From NCBI GenBank assembly GCA_934589325.1, contig CAKTNU010000085.1, positions 1 to 7,563 on the forward strand: 7,563 bases of DNA, read 5' to 3'. The stretch is from an uncultured Oscillospiraceae bacterium. GTDB lineage: Bacteria > Bacillota_A > Clostridia > Oscillospirales > Oscillospiraceae. A program made the translations under genes and the position numbers. Every line of letters begins with the position of its first letter. Position 1 is the stretch's first letter. Positions 1 to 5,306 of this stretch are shown here, piece by piece. Under the pieces are notes generated by a model. It had not been told where the DNA came from. It was given only the letters and a program-made list of their open reading frames with translations, and did no database searches.

Positions 1-89
1 GGATAATAGAAGCATATGAGGTATATGACAAGAAAAATCCGGCCGAGCAGGTCAAAAAGCTGCCGCCGAAGAAATTCAAGAGGAAATAA
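1..89 (+). CDS. phoH: C-terminal end of a probable PhoH-family ATPase (partial, 5' end outside window)
   Basis: An open frame enters from the left edge (first full codon at base 3) and stops with TAA at 87-89, giving 28 visible residues. It begins IIEAYEVYDKKNP and ends in a strongly basic tail, KKLPPKKFKRK. From memory of the family, PhoH/PhoL proteins usually end shortly after a segment resembling RHPLVQ.II.AYE, so the visible IIEAYE would be that last helix. PhoH proteins are cytoplasmic P-loop ATPases, and phoH is very often found directly upstream of ybeY, as here. No catalytic motif lies in the window, so the call rests on the short C-terminal match and on position. The lysine-rich extension could be a nucleic-acid-binding tail, which is inference. 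Only 2 bases separate its stop from the ybeY start, and the ybeY ribosome binding site lies inside its last codons. Confidence 0.6.
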   Translation, partial: IIEAYEVYDKKNPAEQVKKLPPKKFKRK

Positions 90-91
90 GC

Positions 92-574
92 ATGGAGCAT
101 GAGATATACATCAGCCGTGAGGTGAAAAATCTCGGACATAATAATTCGGCTGCACTGATAAAGAAGGCTGTTAACATGGCGCTTGACGTGGAAGGTGTGG
201 ATGTGCCGTGCATCGTCAGTGTAATGCTGACGGATGATGACGGCATACACCGCGTGAATAATGAGTTTCGCGGCGTTGACCGCGCCACCGACGTTTTGAG
301 CTTCCCGATGAATGAGCTTGTCCCCGGCGAATTTGACGCCGACGAATGTGAGCGGGACATGGACACAGGAGCCGTTTTGCTCGGCGATATGATGATATCC
401 GTTCCCCGCTGTGAGGCTCAGGGCGAGGAGTTCGGCCATGGCTATGAGCGGGAGATCATGTACCTTACCGTCCATTCGATCCTGCATCTGCTCGGCTATG
501 ACCATGTCGATGAAGGTGAAATGAAAAAGCAGATGCGCACAAGAGAAAAACTTATAATGGGAGAAGAAGAATGA
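92..574 (+). CDS. ybeY: YbeY, single-strand endoribonuclease for rRNA maturation and ribosome quality control
   Basis: The 160-residue product has the family length and the zinc signature H-x3-H-x5-H, formed by H128, H132 and H138 in HSILHLLGYDH. The conserved DVLSFP segment is at residues 67-72, and the conserved arginine of the active cleft is R60 in NNEFRGVDRATD. YbeY is a cytoplasmic zinc-dependent endoribonuclease needed for 16S rRNA 3'-end processing and for decay of defective 70S ribosomes; this is family knowledge. The ATG at 92 is preceded by GAGGA at 80-84 with 7-base spacing, and no better start is seen. The stop overlaps the era start in ATGA (571-574), which implies translational coupling. 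YbeY and Era are functional partners in small-subunit maturation, so the overlap makes biological sense. In Bacillus, dgkA and cdd sit between these two genes; both are absent here. All key residues are present. Confidence 0.97.
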   Translation: MEHEIYISREVKNLGHNNSAALIKKAVNMALDVEGVDVPCIVSVMLTDDDGIHRVNNEFRGVDRATDVLSFPMNELVPGEFDADECERDMDTGAVLLGDMMISVPRCEAQGEEFGHGYEREIMYLTVHSILHLLGYDHVDEGEMKKQMRTREKLIMGEEE

Positions 575-1458
575 CCAGATCTGCAATGATAACCATATGC
601 GGCCGCCCGAATGTAGGAAAATCCACACTGACAAATGCCCTCGTGGGCGAAAAAATAGCGATCGTATCAAACAAGCCGCAGACTACCAGAAACCGCATTA
701 CCGCAATAGTCAATCGCGGAGATACTCAGTTTGTCCTGATGGATACTCCGGGCTTCCATAAGCCGCGTACAAGACTCGGTGACTACATGGTTCAGGTCGT
801 CAGGGAGAGCGTTGCGGACGTCGACGCGGTGCTTCTGTTGGTAGAGCCTGTCGCTGCCATAGGCCCGCAGGAGGATGCGCTTATTGCACGCCTGAAAGAG
901 AGCGGGGCACCGGCGATATTGCTCATAAATAAAATCGACACTGTGGACAAGACCCGGCTTCTCGAGGTGATCGCGCTCTATTCTGCAGCTTTTGATTTTG
1001 ATGCAGTCATTCCCATATCCGCCAAGACCGGCGAGGGACTGGAGGAACTGTTTGCAGAGCTTGAAAAATATGCTACCGATGGTCCGCATCTCTTCCCGGA
1101 CGACATGATAACCGACCAGCCGGAGCGCCAGATATGTGCGGAGCTCGTCCGCGAAAAGCTGCTTACCTGCCTTGACAAGGAGATACCGCACGGAACCGCC
1201 GTTGAGGTCACAAAATTTTCCGAGCGTGATGACGGAATAATCGATCTTGAGGTAACGATATACTGTGAAAAAGACAGTCATAAAGGTATAATTATCGGTA
1301 AGAAAGGTGCAATGCTGAAGAAGATAGGCGAACTTGCCCGAAAGGATATTGAGGAGTTTATGGGCACGAAGGTCTATCTGCAGACATGGGTCAAGGTCAA
1401 GGAGAACTGGAGAGACTCCATGGCTCAGCTGCGCAACTTCGGCTACGGTGAACGCTAA
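571..1458 (+). CDS. era: GTPase Era, 30S ribosome assembly factor
   Basis: The 295-residue product carries a full TRAFAC GTPase domain: G1 P-loop GRPNVGKST (11-19), switch I region NKPQTTRNR (34-42), G3 DTPG (58-61), G4 NKID (120-123) and G5 SAKTGEG (150-156). A C-terminal KH domain follows, with its GKKG loop at 243-246. This two-domain layout and length are typical of Era. Era binds the 3' end of 16S rRNA next to the anti-Shine-Dalgarno sequence through its KH domain and acts as a checkpoint in 30S assembly; GTP hydrolysis releases it. The ATG at 571 overlaps the ybeY stop by 4 bases and has GGGAG at 559-563, 7 bases upstream. A 63-base gap follows before the next gene, and I see no terminator in it, so transcription probably continues into yqzL and recO. 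No missing motif or frameshift is seen. Confidence 0.98.
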   Translation: MTRSAMITICGRPNVGKSTLTNALVGEKIAIVSNKPQTTRNRITAIVNRGDTQFVLMDTPGFHKPRTRLGDYMVQVVRESVADVDAVLLLVEPVAAIGPQEDALIARLKESGAPAILLINKIDTVDKTRLLEVIALYSAAFDFDAVIPISAKTGEGLEELFAELEKYATDGPHLFPDDMITDQPERQICAELVREKLLTCLDKEIPHGTAVEVTKFSERDDGIIDLEVTIYCEKDSHKGIIIGKKGAMLKKIGELARKDIEEFMGTKVYLQTWVKVKENWRDSMAQLRNFGYGER

Positions 1459-1478
1459 TATCTGCCAGCTCTAATCCG

Positions 1479-1513
1479 GCCTCCGCTGCAAATACTAATT
1501 TCAGCGAGGAGGC
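1479..1513 (+). promoter_or_regulatory. Hairpin able to mask the yqzL ribosome binding site
   Basis: In the era-yqzL gap, GCCTCCGCTG (1479-1488) can pair with CAGC (1502-1505) and GGAGGC (1508-1513), leaving a 2-base GA bulge and a 13-base A/T-rich loop. The right arm contains nearly all of the Shine-Dalgarno sequence GAGGAGG (1506-1512). If it forms in the mRNA, ribosome entry at the small gene would be reduced. No T-run follows, so it is not an intrinsic terminator. The pairing is seen in the sequence; a regulatory role is inference, and pyrimidine-rich partners to a strong SD can arise by chance. Confidence 0.4.
1506..1512 (+). promoter_or_regulatory. Strong ribosome binding site that fixes the start of the short yqzL-like gene
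   Basis: GAGGAGG lies 9 bases before the ATG at 1522. It is among the best matches to the anti-Shine-Dalgarno sequence in this window. It is the main reason, together with the protein similarity, for accepting a 51-residue gene here. Confidence 0.75.
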
Positions 1514-1521
1514 GCGAGAAC

Positions 1522-1677
1522 ATGAGCAAGGATGCTATATGGCAGGCATTTGCCGAAACGGGAGACCCGCTGTACTATATGCTGTACAAAGCGACGCAGG
1601 ACGAGCCGCACCGCCGCTCCGCGCCGCAGGAAAAGCTGGGGAATATGTCTAAGGATATGCCCCGGAGCGAGGATTGA
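1522..1677 (+). CDS. yqzL: YqzL-like small protein
   Basis: A 51-codon gene opens with ATG at 1522 behind a strong GAGGAGG site and stops with TGA at 1675-1677. Its N-terminus, MSKDAIWQAFAETGDPLYYM, fits the pattern W..F..TG....Y...K of the YqzL family. This family comprises Firmicutes proteins of about 45-50 residues whose gene sits between era and recO, exactly the position seen here. The C-terminal half (DEPHRRSAPQEKLGN and on) is polar, without cysteines or membrane segments, and probably disordered. No function is established for the family that I know of. Location suggests co-expression with ribosome-assembly and recombination genes. It ends 10 bases before recO, and the best recO ribosome binding site lies within its last codons, so one role of its translation could be to couple recO expression. 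The family call rests on a short motif plus synteny. Confidence 0.8.
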   Translation: MSKDAIWQAFAETGDPLYYMLYKATQDEPHRRSAPQEKLGNMSKDMPRSED

Positions 1678-1687
1678 TGCGATACAT

Positions 1688-2431
1688 ATGTTCAACACCG
1701 TTCAGGCGCTGGTTCTGCGCGAGGTAAGATATAAGGAAGCGGACAGGCTACTGACGCTTTTCACAAAAACAGATGGAAAGCTGACTGCAAAGGCAAGAGG
1801 AGCTCTGCGTAAGGGCAGCAAGACCGCCGCGGCAACACAGCAGCTGACATATTCCGAGATGACGCTGTTCGGAAACCGCGGAAAGTGGACCGTGAACGAG
1901 GCGGCGATAATAGAAAGCTTTGACGGACTTCGCATGGATATCGCAGATTTTGCCCTCGGCTGTTACTTTGCGGAATGTCTGGAAGCGCTCAGTGTTGAGG
2001 ATCAGCCGGACGAGGCGATGCTGCAGCTGGGACTCAATTCGCTGTATGCGCTGAGCAGAAAAATATATCCTGCAGCGCTTATCAAAGCCGTATTTGAGCT
2101 TCGATTGATGTGCCTTGCCGGGTATACGCCGGAGCTTGGCGGCTGTGCCGAGTGCGGCAGAGAAATGCCGGAAAGCCCGCTTCTCAGCCTGACAAGCGGA
2201 GTAGTCTGCTGCCGAGCCTGCCAGACGGCAGCCATGGGGCAGGTAATTCCGATTTGCACCGACTCTTTGGCAGCAATGCGGTATATTGTCACAGCCCCGG
2301 CAAAGCAGCTCTTTTCCTTCACAATAGCGGACGAGCCTATGCGTCGGCTTTCGGATGCCGCGGAGCAATATCTGCTGCGTCAGACCGAACGGCGCTTCGG
2401 CACGCTCGATTACTGGAAAAATGTAAGATAA
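1688..2431 (+). CDS. recO: RecO, DNA repair and recombination mediator
   Basis: The 247-residue product has the length of RecO. The N-terminal OB-fold begins with MFNTVQALVLREVRYKEADR, the usual opening pattern of the family, followed by the glycine/basic stretch KLTAKARGALRKGS (31-44). A central helical domain carries a four-cysteine zinc site, C153-x2-C156 and C175-x2-C178. RecO works with RecR to load RecA onto SSB-coated single-stranded DNA and can anneal complementary strands; this is family knowledge. I chose ATG 1688 although the frame stays open further upstream, because the upstream part is the yqzL gene read in another frame and the RecO fold begins here. Its ribosome binding site is imperfect: GAGGA at 1669-1673 is 14 bases away, which suggests coupling to yqzL translation. 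It is followed 23 bases later by mutS2. Confidence 0.95.
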   Translation: MFNTVQALVLREVRYKEADRLLTLFTKTDGKLTAKARGALRKGSKTAAATQQLTYSEMTLFGNRGKWTVNEAAIIESFDGLRMDIADFALGCYFAECLEALSVEDQPDEAMLQLGLNSLYALSRKIYPAALIKAVFELRLMCLAGYTPELGGCAECGREMPESPLLSLTSGVVCCRACQTAAMGQVIPICTDSLAAMRYIVTAPAKQLFSFTIADEPMRRLSDAAEQYLLRQTERRFGTLDYWKNVR

Positions 2432-2443
2432 GACCACTGATTC

Positions 2444-2449
2444 AGAGGA
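2444..2449 (+). promoter_or_regulatory. Ribosome binding site deciding the mutS2 start
   Basis: AGAGGA lies 5 bases before the ATG at 2455. The mutS2 frame stays open back to 2110, inside recO, but the upstream part is the recO coding sequence in another frame and lacks any MutS2 similarity. This site selects the 793-residue product. Confidence 0.6.
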
Positions 2450-2454
2450 CACAT

Positions 2455-4836
2455 ATGAGCTTTTATAAAAAATCACTTACAACGCTGGAGCTTCCCGCAG
2501 TACTTCAGATGCTGTCGGCAGAGGCTGTGAGCGAAACAGCAAAGGAGCTTGCGCTTGAGCTGACACCGTCAGGCGATGAGCACGAGGTCAAGCGACGCCT
2601 TGAAGAGACAACGGCAGCAAAGACGATGATGACCGTCCGCGGCGGCCCTGGCTTTTCCGGGGTCAAGGATGTGCGCCCCTCGCTTGCAAGAGCCGATCTT
2701 GGCGGCGCACTCAATACGCGTGAGCTGATGGATATTGCCCGCGTTCTGCAATGCGCACGGCTGGTGCGAGGCTATATTGCAGACGACTCCGTCGGCAAGA
2801 CGCCGATAGACAGCCTTTTTTATGCGCTGAGGGCTAATAAGTTCCTCGAAGAAAAAATAAACACGTCCATAGTCGGTGAGGACGAGATAGCGGACTCTGC
2901 ATCGCCGGAGCTTACCAGTATCCGCCGCCAGATGCGCGCTGCAGCGGCAAGAGCGCGTGATGCGCTGACAAAGATAATCTCATCTCCGTCGTACGCAAAG
3001 GCGCTTCAGGAGCCGATAATTACAATGCGCTCCGATAGATATGTCGTCCCGGTCAAAGCCGACCACAAGGGAGCCGTCCCCGGACTCGTGCATGATATCT
3101 CCGCATCTGGTATGACGCTTTTTGTAGAGCCTATGGCTGCAGTAAAAGCTAATAATGAACTGCGCGAGCTGAATGCCCGGGAAAAAATAGAGATAGACCG
3201 CATACTTGCTGAGCTGTCGGCGGACTGTGCAGAACATAAGGACGATATTTCGTCCGACTTTGACCTGCTTGTCAGACTTGACCTGATTTTTGCAAAGGCA
3301 AAGCTGTCGTACAAGCTCAACTGCGGCGCGGCAGCACTTGAGACAGATAAGGGCATTGTCCTGCGCCGTGCGCGGCATCCGCTGCTGGATCAGGCAAAGG
3401 CGGTGCCGGTGAGCCTTGAACTCGGAGAGAGCTTTGACACTCTTGTTATTACCGGCCCCAATACCGGAGGCAAAACGGTCACGCTCAAGACCATAGGTCT
3501 GCTTGCCGCGATGAATCAATGCGGCCTGCATATTCCGGCTTCCGACGGCAGCAATCTGCCGGTATTCAGCCATATCCTTGCGGATATCGGTGACGAGCAG
3601 AGTATTGAGCAGAATTTGTCTACATTTTCTGCGCACATGACAAACATTGTCAGCATACTTAAAGACTGTGACGACCGCTCTCTGCTGCTGTTTGATGAGC
3701 TCGGCGCAGGTACCGACCCAACAGAGGGCGCAGCCCTCGCAATATCGATAATCGAGTATGCCCGGCAAAAAGGCGCTATTATCGCCGCAACGACGCACTA
3801 TGCCGAGCTTAAGGTATATGCGACGAACGAACCTCGTGTGCAGAACGCGTCCTGCGAGTTCGACGTTGAGACTCTGCGGCCGACATATCATCTACTCGTA
3901 GGCATCCCCGGCAAGTCAAACGCCTTTGCCATATCCAAGCGTCTCGGCCTCGGCGACGATATAATCGAGGATGCAAAAAATCGCGTAAGCACTGAGAGCG
4001 CGAGCTTTGAGGCGACTATAGAAAAGCTGGAGCAGACCCGCATGCTGCTGGAAAAGGACAGAAATGAGGCAGCATTGAAGCTCCGTCAAGCGGAAGAAAA
4101 CGCAAAGAAGGCGGCGTTCATGAAGGCCGAACTGGAAGTCAGGCTTGAGAAGGCTGATGTCAAAGCCAGACGTGACGCAGAGCGCATAATCGCCGAGGCA
4201 CGTGCCGCGGCTGACGAGACCTTTGCCGAGCTTGACGAGATGCGAAAGCATATAAACGACGAGGACGACGCCCGGAAGGTCAATGAGGCACGCTCCGCTC
4301 TGCGCCGCAGACTGAATGAAACGCAGGCCGCATTTCGCCCTGCAGCTCCGGAACCTGCGGAAGATAAGAAATCATCCCGTCCGGTAGTACCGGGCGATAC
4401 GGTAGAAATAAAGTCGATGGGTATGAAGGCGGAGGTCGTATCCGTCTCTCCGGACAGAGTGCTTACCCTGAGAGCCGGCATCATGAACGTGACAGCCAAG
4501 GAGGACGAGGTCCTGCTCATTGAAGGGCAGAAAGCAAAGACCAAAAAGGCCGCCGTCGCCGCATCTGCTGCAGCCCAGCTCCGAACCGCACCCGTGGCTC
4601 CGGAAATAGATCTCCGCGGGATGGAGACAGTCGAAGGCGTCATTGCGGCCGAGAGGTATATAGACAGCGCTGTGATGGGCAAACTAAAAACAGTCACTAT
4701 AATCCACGGCAAGGGCACAGGTGCGCTCAGGACTGCGATACAGCAGATGCTGCGGCGCAATAAATGCGTAAAATCGTTCCGCCTTGGGCGTTACGGTGAG
4801 GGCGAGACCGGTGTTACTGTGGTCGAACTTAAATAA
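2455..4836 (+). CDS. mutS2: MutS2, MutS-family ATPase with C-terminal Smr endonuclease domain
   Basis: The 793-residue product matches the usual MutS2 length (about 780-800). It lacks the MutS N-terminal mismatch-recognition domain and starts with the core/lever region. The ATPase domain shows Walker A GPNTGGKT (334-341), the segment STFSAHM (389-395), Walker B LLLFDELGAGTDPTEG with D414/E415, and the switch histidine H448 in ATTHYAEL. A charged coiled-coil region spans about 505-625. A KOW-like beta domain starts near PGDTVEIKS (646-654). The Smr domain has IDLRG (718-722) and HGKGTG (751-756), both needed for nuclease activity in the family. MutS2 suppresses homologous recombination in some bacteria; in Bacillus subtilis it has also been linked to sensing and splitting collided ribosomes. 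Its place after recO, in a ribosome-maturation operon, is compatible with either role. All catalytic motifs are intact. A 136-base gap follows. Confidence 0.97.
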   Translation: MSFYKKSLTTLELPAVLQMLSAEAVSETAKELALELTPSGDEHEVKRRLEETTAAKTMMTVRGGPGFSGVKDVRPSLARADLGGALNTRELMDIARVLQCARLVRGYIADDSVGKTPIDSLFYALRANKFLEEKINTSIVGEDEIADSASPELTSIRRQMRAAAARARDALTKIISSPSYAKALQEPIITMRSDRYVVPVKADHKGAVPGLVHDISASGMTLFVEPMAAVKANNELRELNAREKIEIDRILAELSADCAEHKDDISSDFDLLVRLDLIFAKAKLSYKLNCGAAALETDKGIVLRRARHPLLDQAKAVPVSLELGESFDTLVITGPNTGGKTVTLKTIGLLAAMNQCGLHIPASDGSNLPVFSHILADIGDEQSIEQNLSTFSAHMTNIVSILKDCDDRSLLLFDELGAGTDPTEGAALAISIIEYARQKGAIIAATTHYAELKVYATNEPRVQNASCEFDVETLRPTYHLLVGIPGKSNAFAISKRLGLGDDIIEDAKNRVSTESASFEATIEKLEQTRMLLEKDRNEAALKLRQAEENAKKAAFMKAELEVRLEKADVKARRDAERIIAEARAAADETFAELDEMRKHINDEDDARKVNEARSALRRRLNETQAAFRPAAPEPAEDKKSSRPVVPGDTVEIKSMGMKAEVVSVSPDRVLTLRAGIMNVTAKEDEVLLIEGQKAKTKKAAVAASAAAQLRTAPVAPEIDLRGMETVEGVIAAERYIDSAVMGKLKTVTIIHGKGTGALRTAIQQMLRRNKCVKSFRLGRYGEGETGVTVVELK

Positions 4837-4874
4837 AATTTCCGAACATTGCAGCGTTAAAATGTGTAAAATAA

Positions 4875-4891
4875 CGAAAGCGTCGAAAGCG
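4875..4891 (+). repeat. Tandem direct repeat of CGAAAGCG
   Basis: CGAAAGCG occurs at 4875-4882 and again at 4884-4891, a 9-base period, directly upstream of the candidate -35 element of the HPr gene. Two copies in line could be a site for an activator or repressor. With only two short copies chance cannot be excluded. Confidence 0.3.
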
Positions 4892-4892
4892 G

Positions 4893-4921
4893 TTGACTCT
4901 TGACGGAAAATCTGATAGATT
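4893..4921 (+). promoter_or_regulatory. Candidate sigma-A promoter for the HPr gene (distal)
   Basis: TTGACT (4893-4898, 5 of 6 consensus bases) is followed after 17 bases by TAGATT (4916-4921, 4 of 6). A second TTGAC hexamer, TTGACG, lies 7 bases downstream at 4900-4905 but has no good -10 at proper spacing. Transcription would start near 4928 and give a leader of about 45 bases. A 5-bp inverted repeat, AATCT-GAT-AGATT (4909-4921), overlaps the -10 and could be an operator; this last point is speculative. Confidence 0.4.
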
Positions 4922-4945
4922 ATACGAGTAGTCCGTTGCATATTT

Positions 4946-4954
4946 TGTTATAAT
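4946..4954 (+). promoter_or_regulatory. Candidate extended -10 promoter for the HPr gene (proximal)
   Basis: TGTTATAAT is a perfect extended -10 (TGnTATAAT). No clear -35 is found 16-18 bases upstream, though extended -10 promoters can work without one. Transcription would start near 4960-4962, at the Shine-Dalgarno sequence itself, and leave a leader of only about 12 bases. That short leader argues against it being the main promoter. Confidence 0.35.
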
Positions 4955-4972
4955 TAATGAGGAGTGGCGAGT

Positions 4973-5236
4973 ATGATAACCAAAGAAGTAGTCATCAACA
5001 ATCAGGTAGGTCTTCACGCCAGACCCGCGACTTTCTTCATTCAGAAAGCCAATGAGTTCAAGAGCAGCATTTGGGTCGAGAAGGAAGACAGACGCGTCAA
5101 TGCAAAGAGTCTGCTTGGCGTTCTTTCACTGGGCATCGTAAAGGGCACCGCTATCACTATTATTGCTGACGGCGCCGATGAGGACGCGGCTATCGCGACC
5201 TTGTCCGAGCTCATTGATTCTGACTTTTCCGAGTGA
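4973..5236 (+). CDS. ptsH: Phosphocarrier protein HPr (PTS / catabolite-repression type)
   Basis: The 87-residue product has HPr length and both phosphorylation sites: H15 in GLHARPAT with partner R17, and S46 in NAKSLLGVLSLG. His15 accepts phosphate from Enzyme I in the sugar phosphotransferase system. In Gram-positive bacteria Ser46 is phosphorylated by HPr kinase, and HPr(Ser-P) is corepressor of CcpA; this is family knowledge. Because H15 is present this is not a Crh protein, which lacks it. Residues 47-48 are Leu-Leu where Bacillus HPr has Ile-Met. The start is ATG 4973, behind GAGGAG (4959-4964) with 8-base spacing; an in-frame GTG at 4964 overlaps that site and is rejected. The gene appears to be its own transcription unit, with candidate promoters upstream and a strong terminator downstream. 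No Enzyme I or HPr kinase gene is in the window, so whether it serves sugar uptake, regulation or both cannot be told here. Confidence 0.95.
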   Translation: MITKEVVINNQVGLHARPATFFIQKANEFKSSIWVEKEDRRVNAKSLLGVLSLGIVKGTAITIIADGADEDAAIATLSELIDSDFSE

Positions 5237-5257
5237 TATTCGCAAAAACCGTGTTAT

Positions 5258-5289
5258 AACAGGGCGTGATTTTTCACGCCCTGTTTTTT
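5258..5289 (+). terminator. Intrinsic terminator after the HPr gene
   Basis: AACAGGGCGTGA (5258-5269) and TCACGCCCTGTT (5274-5285) form a perfect 12-bp stem closed by a TTTT loop (5270-5273). A T-run (5284-5289) follows, its first two bases being part of the stem. It sits 21 bases after the HPr stop and only 17 bases before the uvrC start. This is a textbook Rho-independent terminator. Confidence 0.93.
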
Positions 5290-5296
5290 GAAATTT

Positions 5297-5300
5297 GAGG
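5297..5300 (+). promoter_or_regulatory. Ribosome binding site deciding the uvrC start
   Basis: GAGG lies 6 bases before ATG 5307. An in-frame TTG at 5295 overlaps this site and would add four residues not expected at the UvrC N-terminus, so ATG 5307 is preferred. Confidence 0.6.
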
Positions 5301-5306
5301 TATAAA

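Noticed and set aside
1532..1687. Upstream extension of recO giving a 299-residue protein
   Set aside because: The extra 52 residues are yqzL read in another frame, are rich in Arg and Cys, and do not resemble RecO. The family N-terminus begins at the ATG at 1688.
1677..1727. Tiny 16-codon frame starting at the ATG that overlaps the yqzL stop
   Set aside because: It ends inside recO, its spacing from the nearest GAGGA is only 3 bases, and nothing supports translation.
2110..2454. Upstream extension of mutS2 giving a 908-residue protein
   Set aside because: The extension overlaps recO, lacks MutS2 similarity, and the ATG at 2455 has a good ribosome binding site and gives the family length.
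2980..3891. Long open frame of 303 codons on the minus strand inside mutS2, and similar minus-strand frames opposite era, recO and uvrC
   Set aside because: They lie antisense to genes with fully recognisable motifs, have no ribosome binding site I could accept, and their products show no domain pattern. They reflect codon composition of the real genes.
4846..4865. Possible terminator after mutS2: ACATT (4846-4850) and AATGT (4861-4865)
   Set aside because: A 5-bp A/T-rich stem with a 10-base loop and no T-run is too weak to call. I see no convincing terminator for the first operon.
5013..5020. TTCACGCC in the HPr active-site codons matches the right arm of the downstream terminator and could in principle pair with its left arm as an antiterminator
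   Set aside because: Only 8 bases match, about 240 bases away, and the sequence is explained by the conserved Leu-His-Ala codons. Chance is the better explanation.
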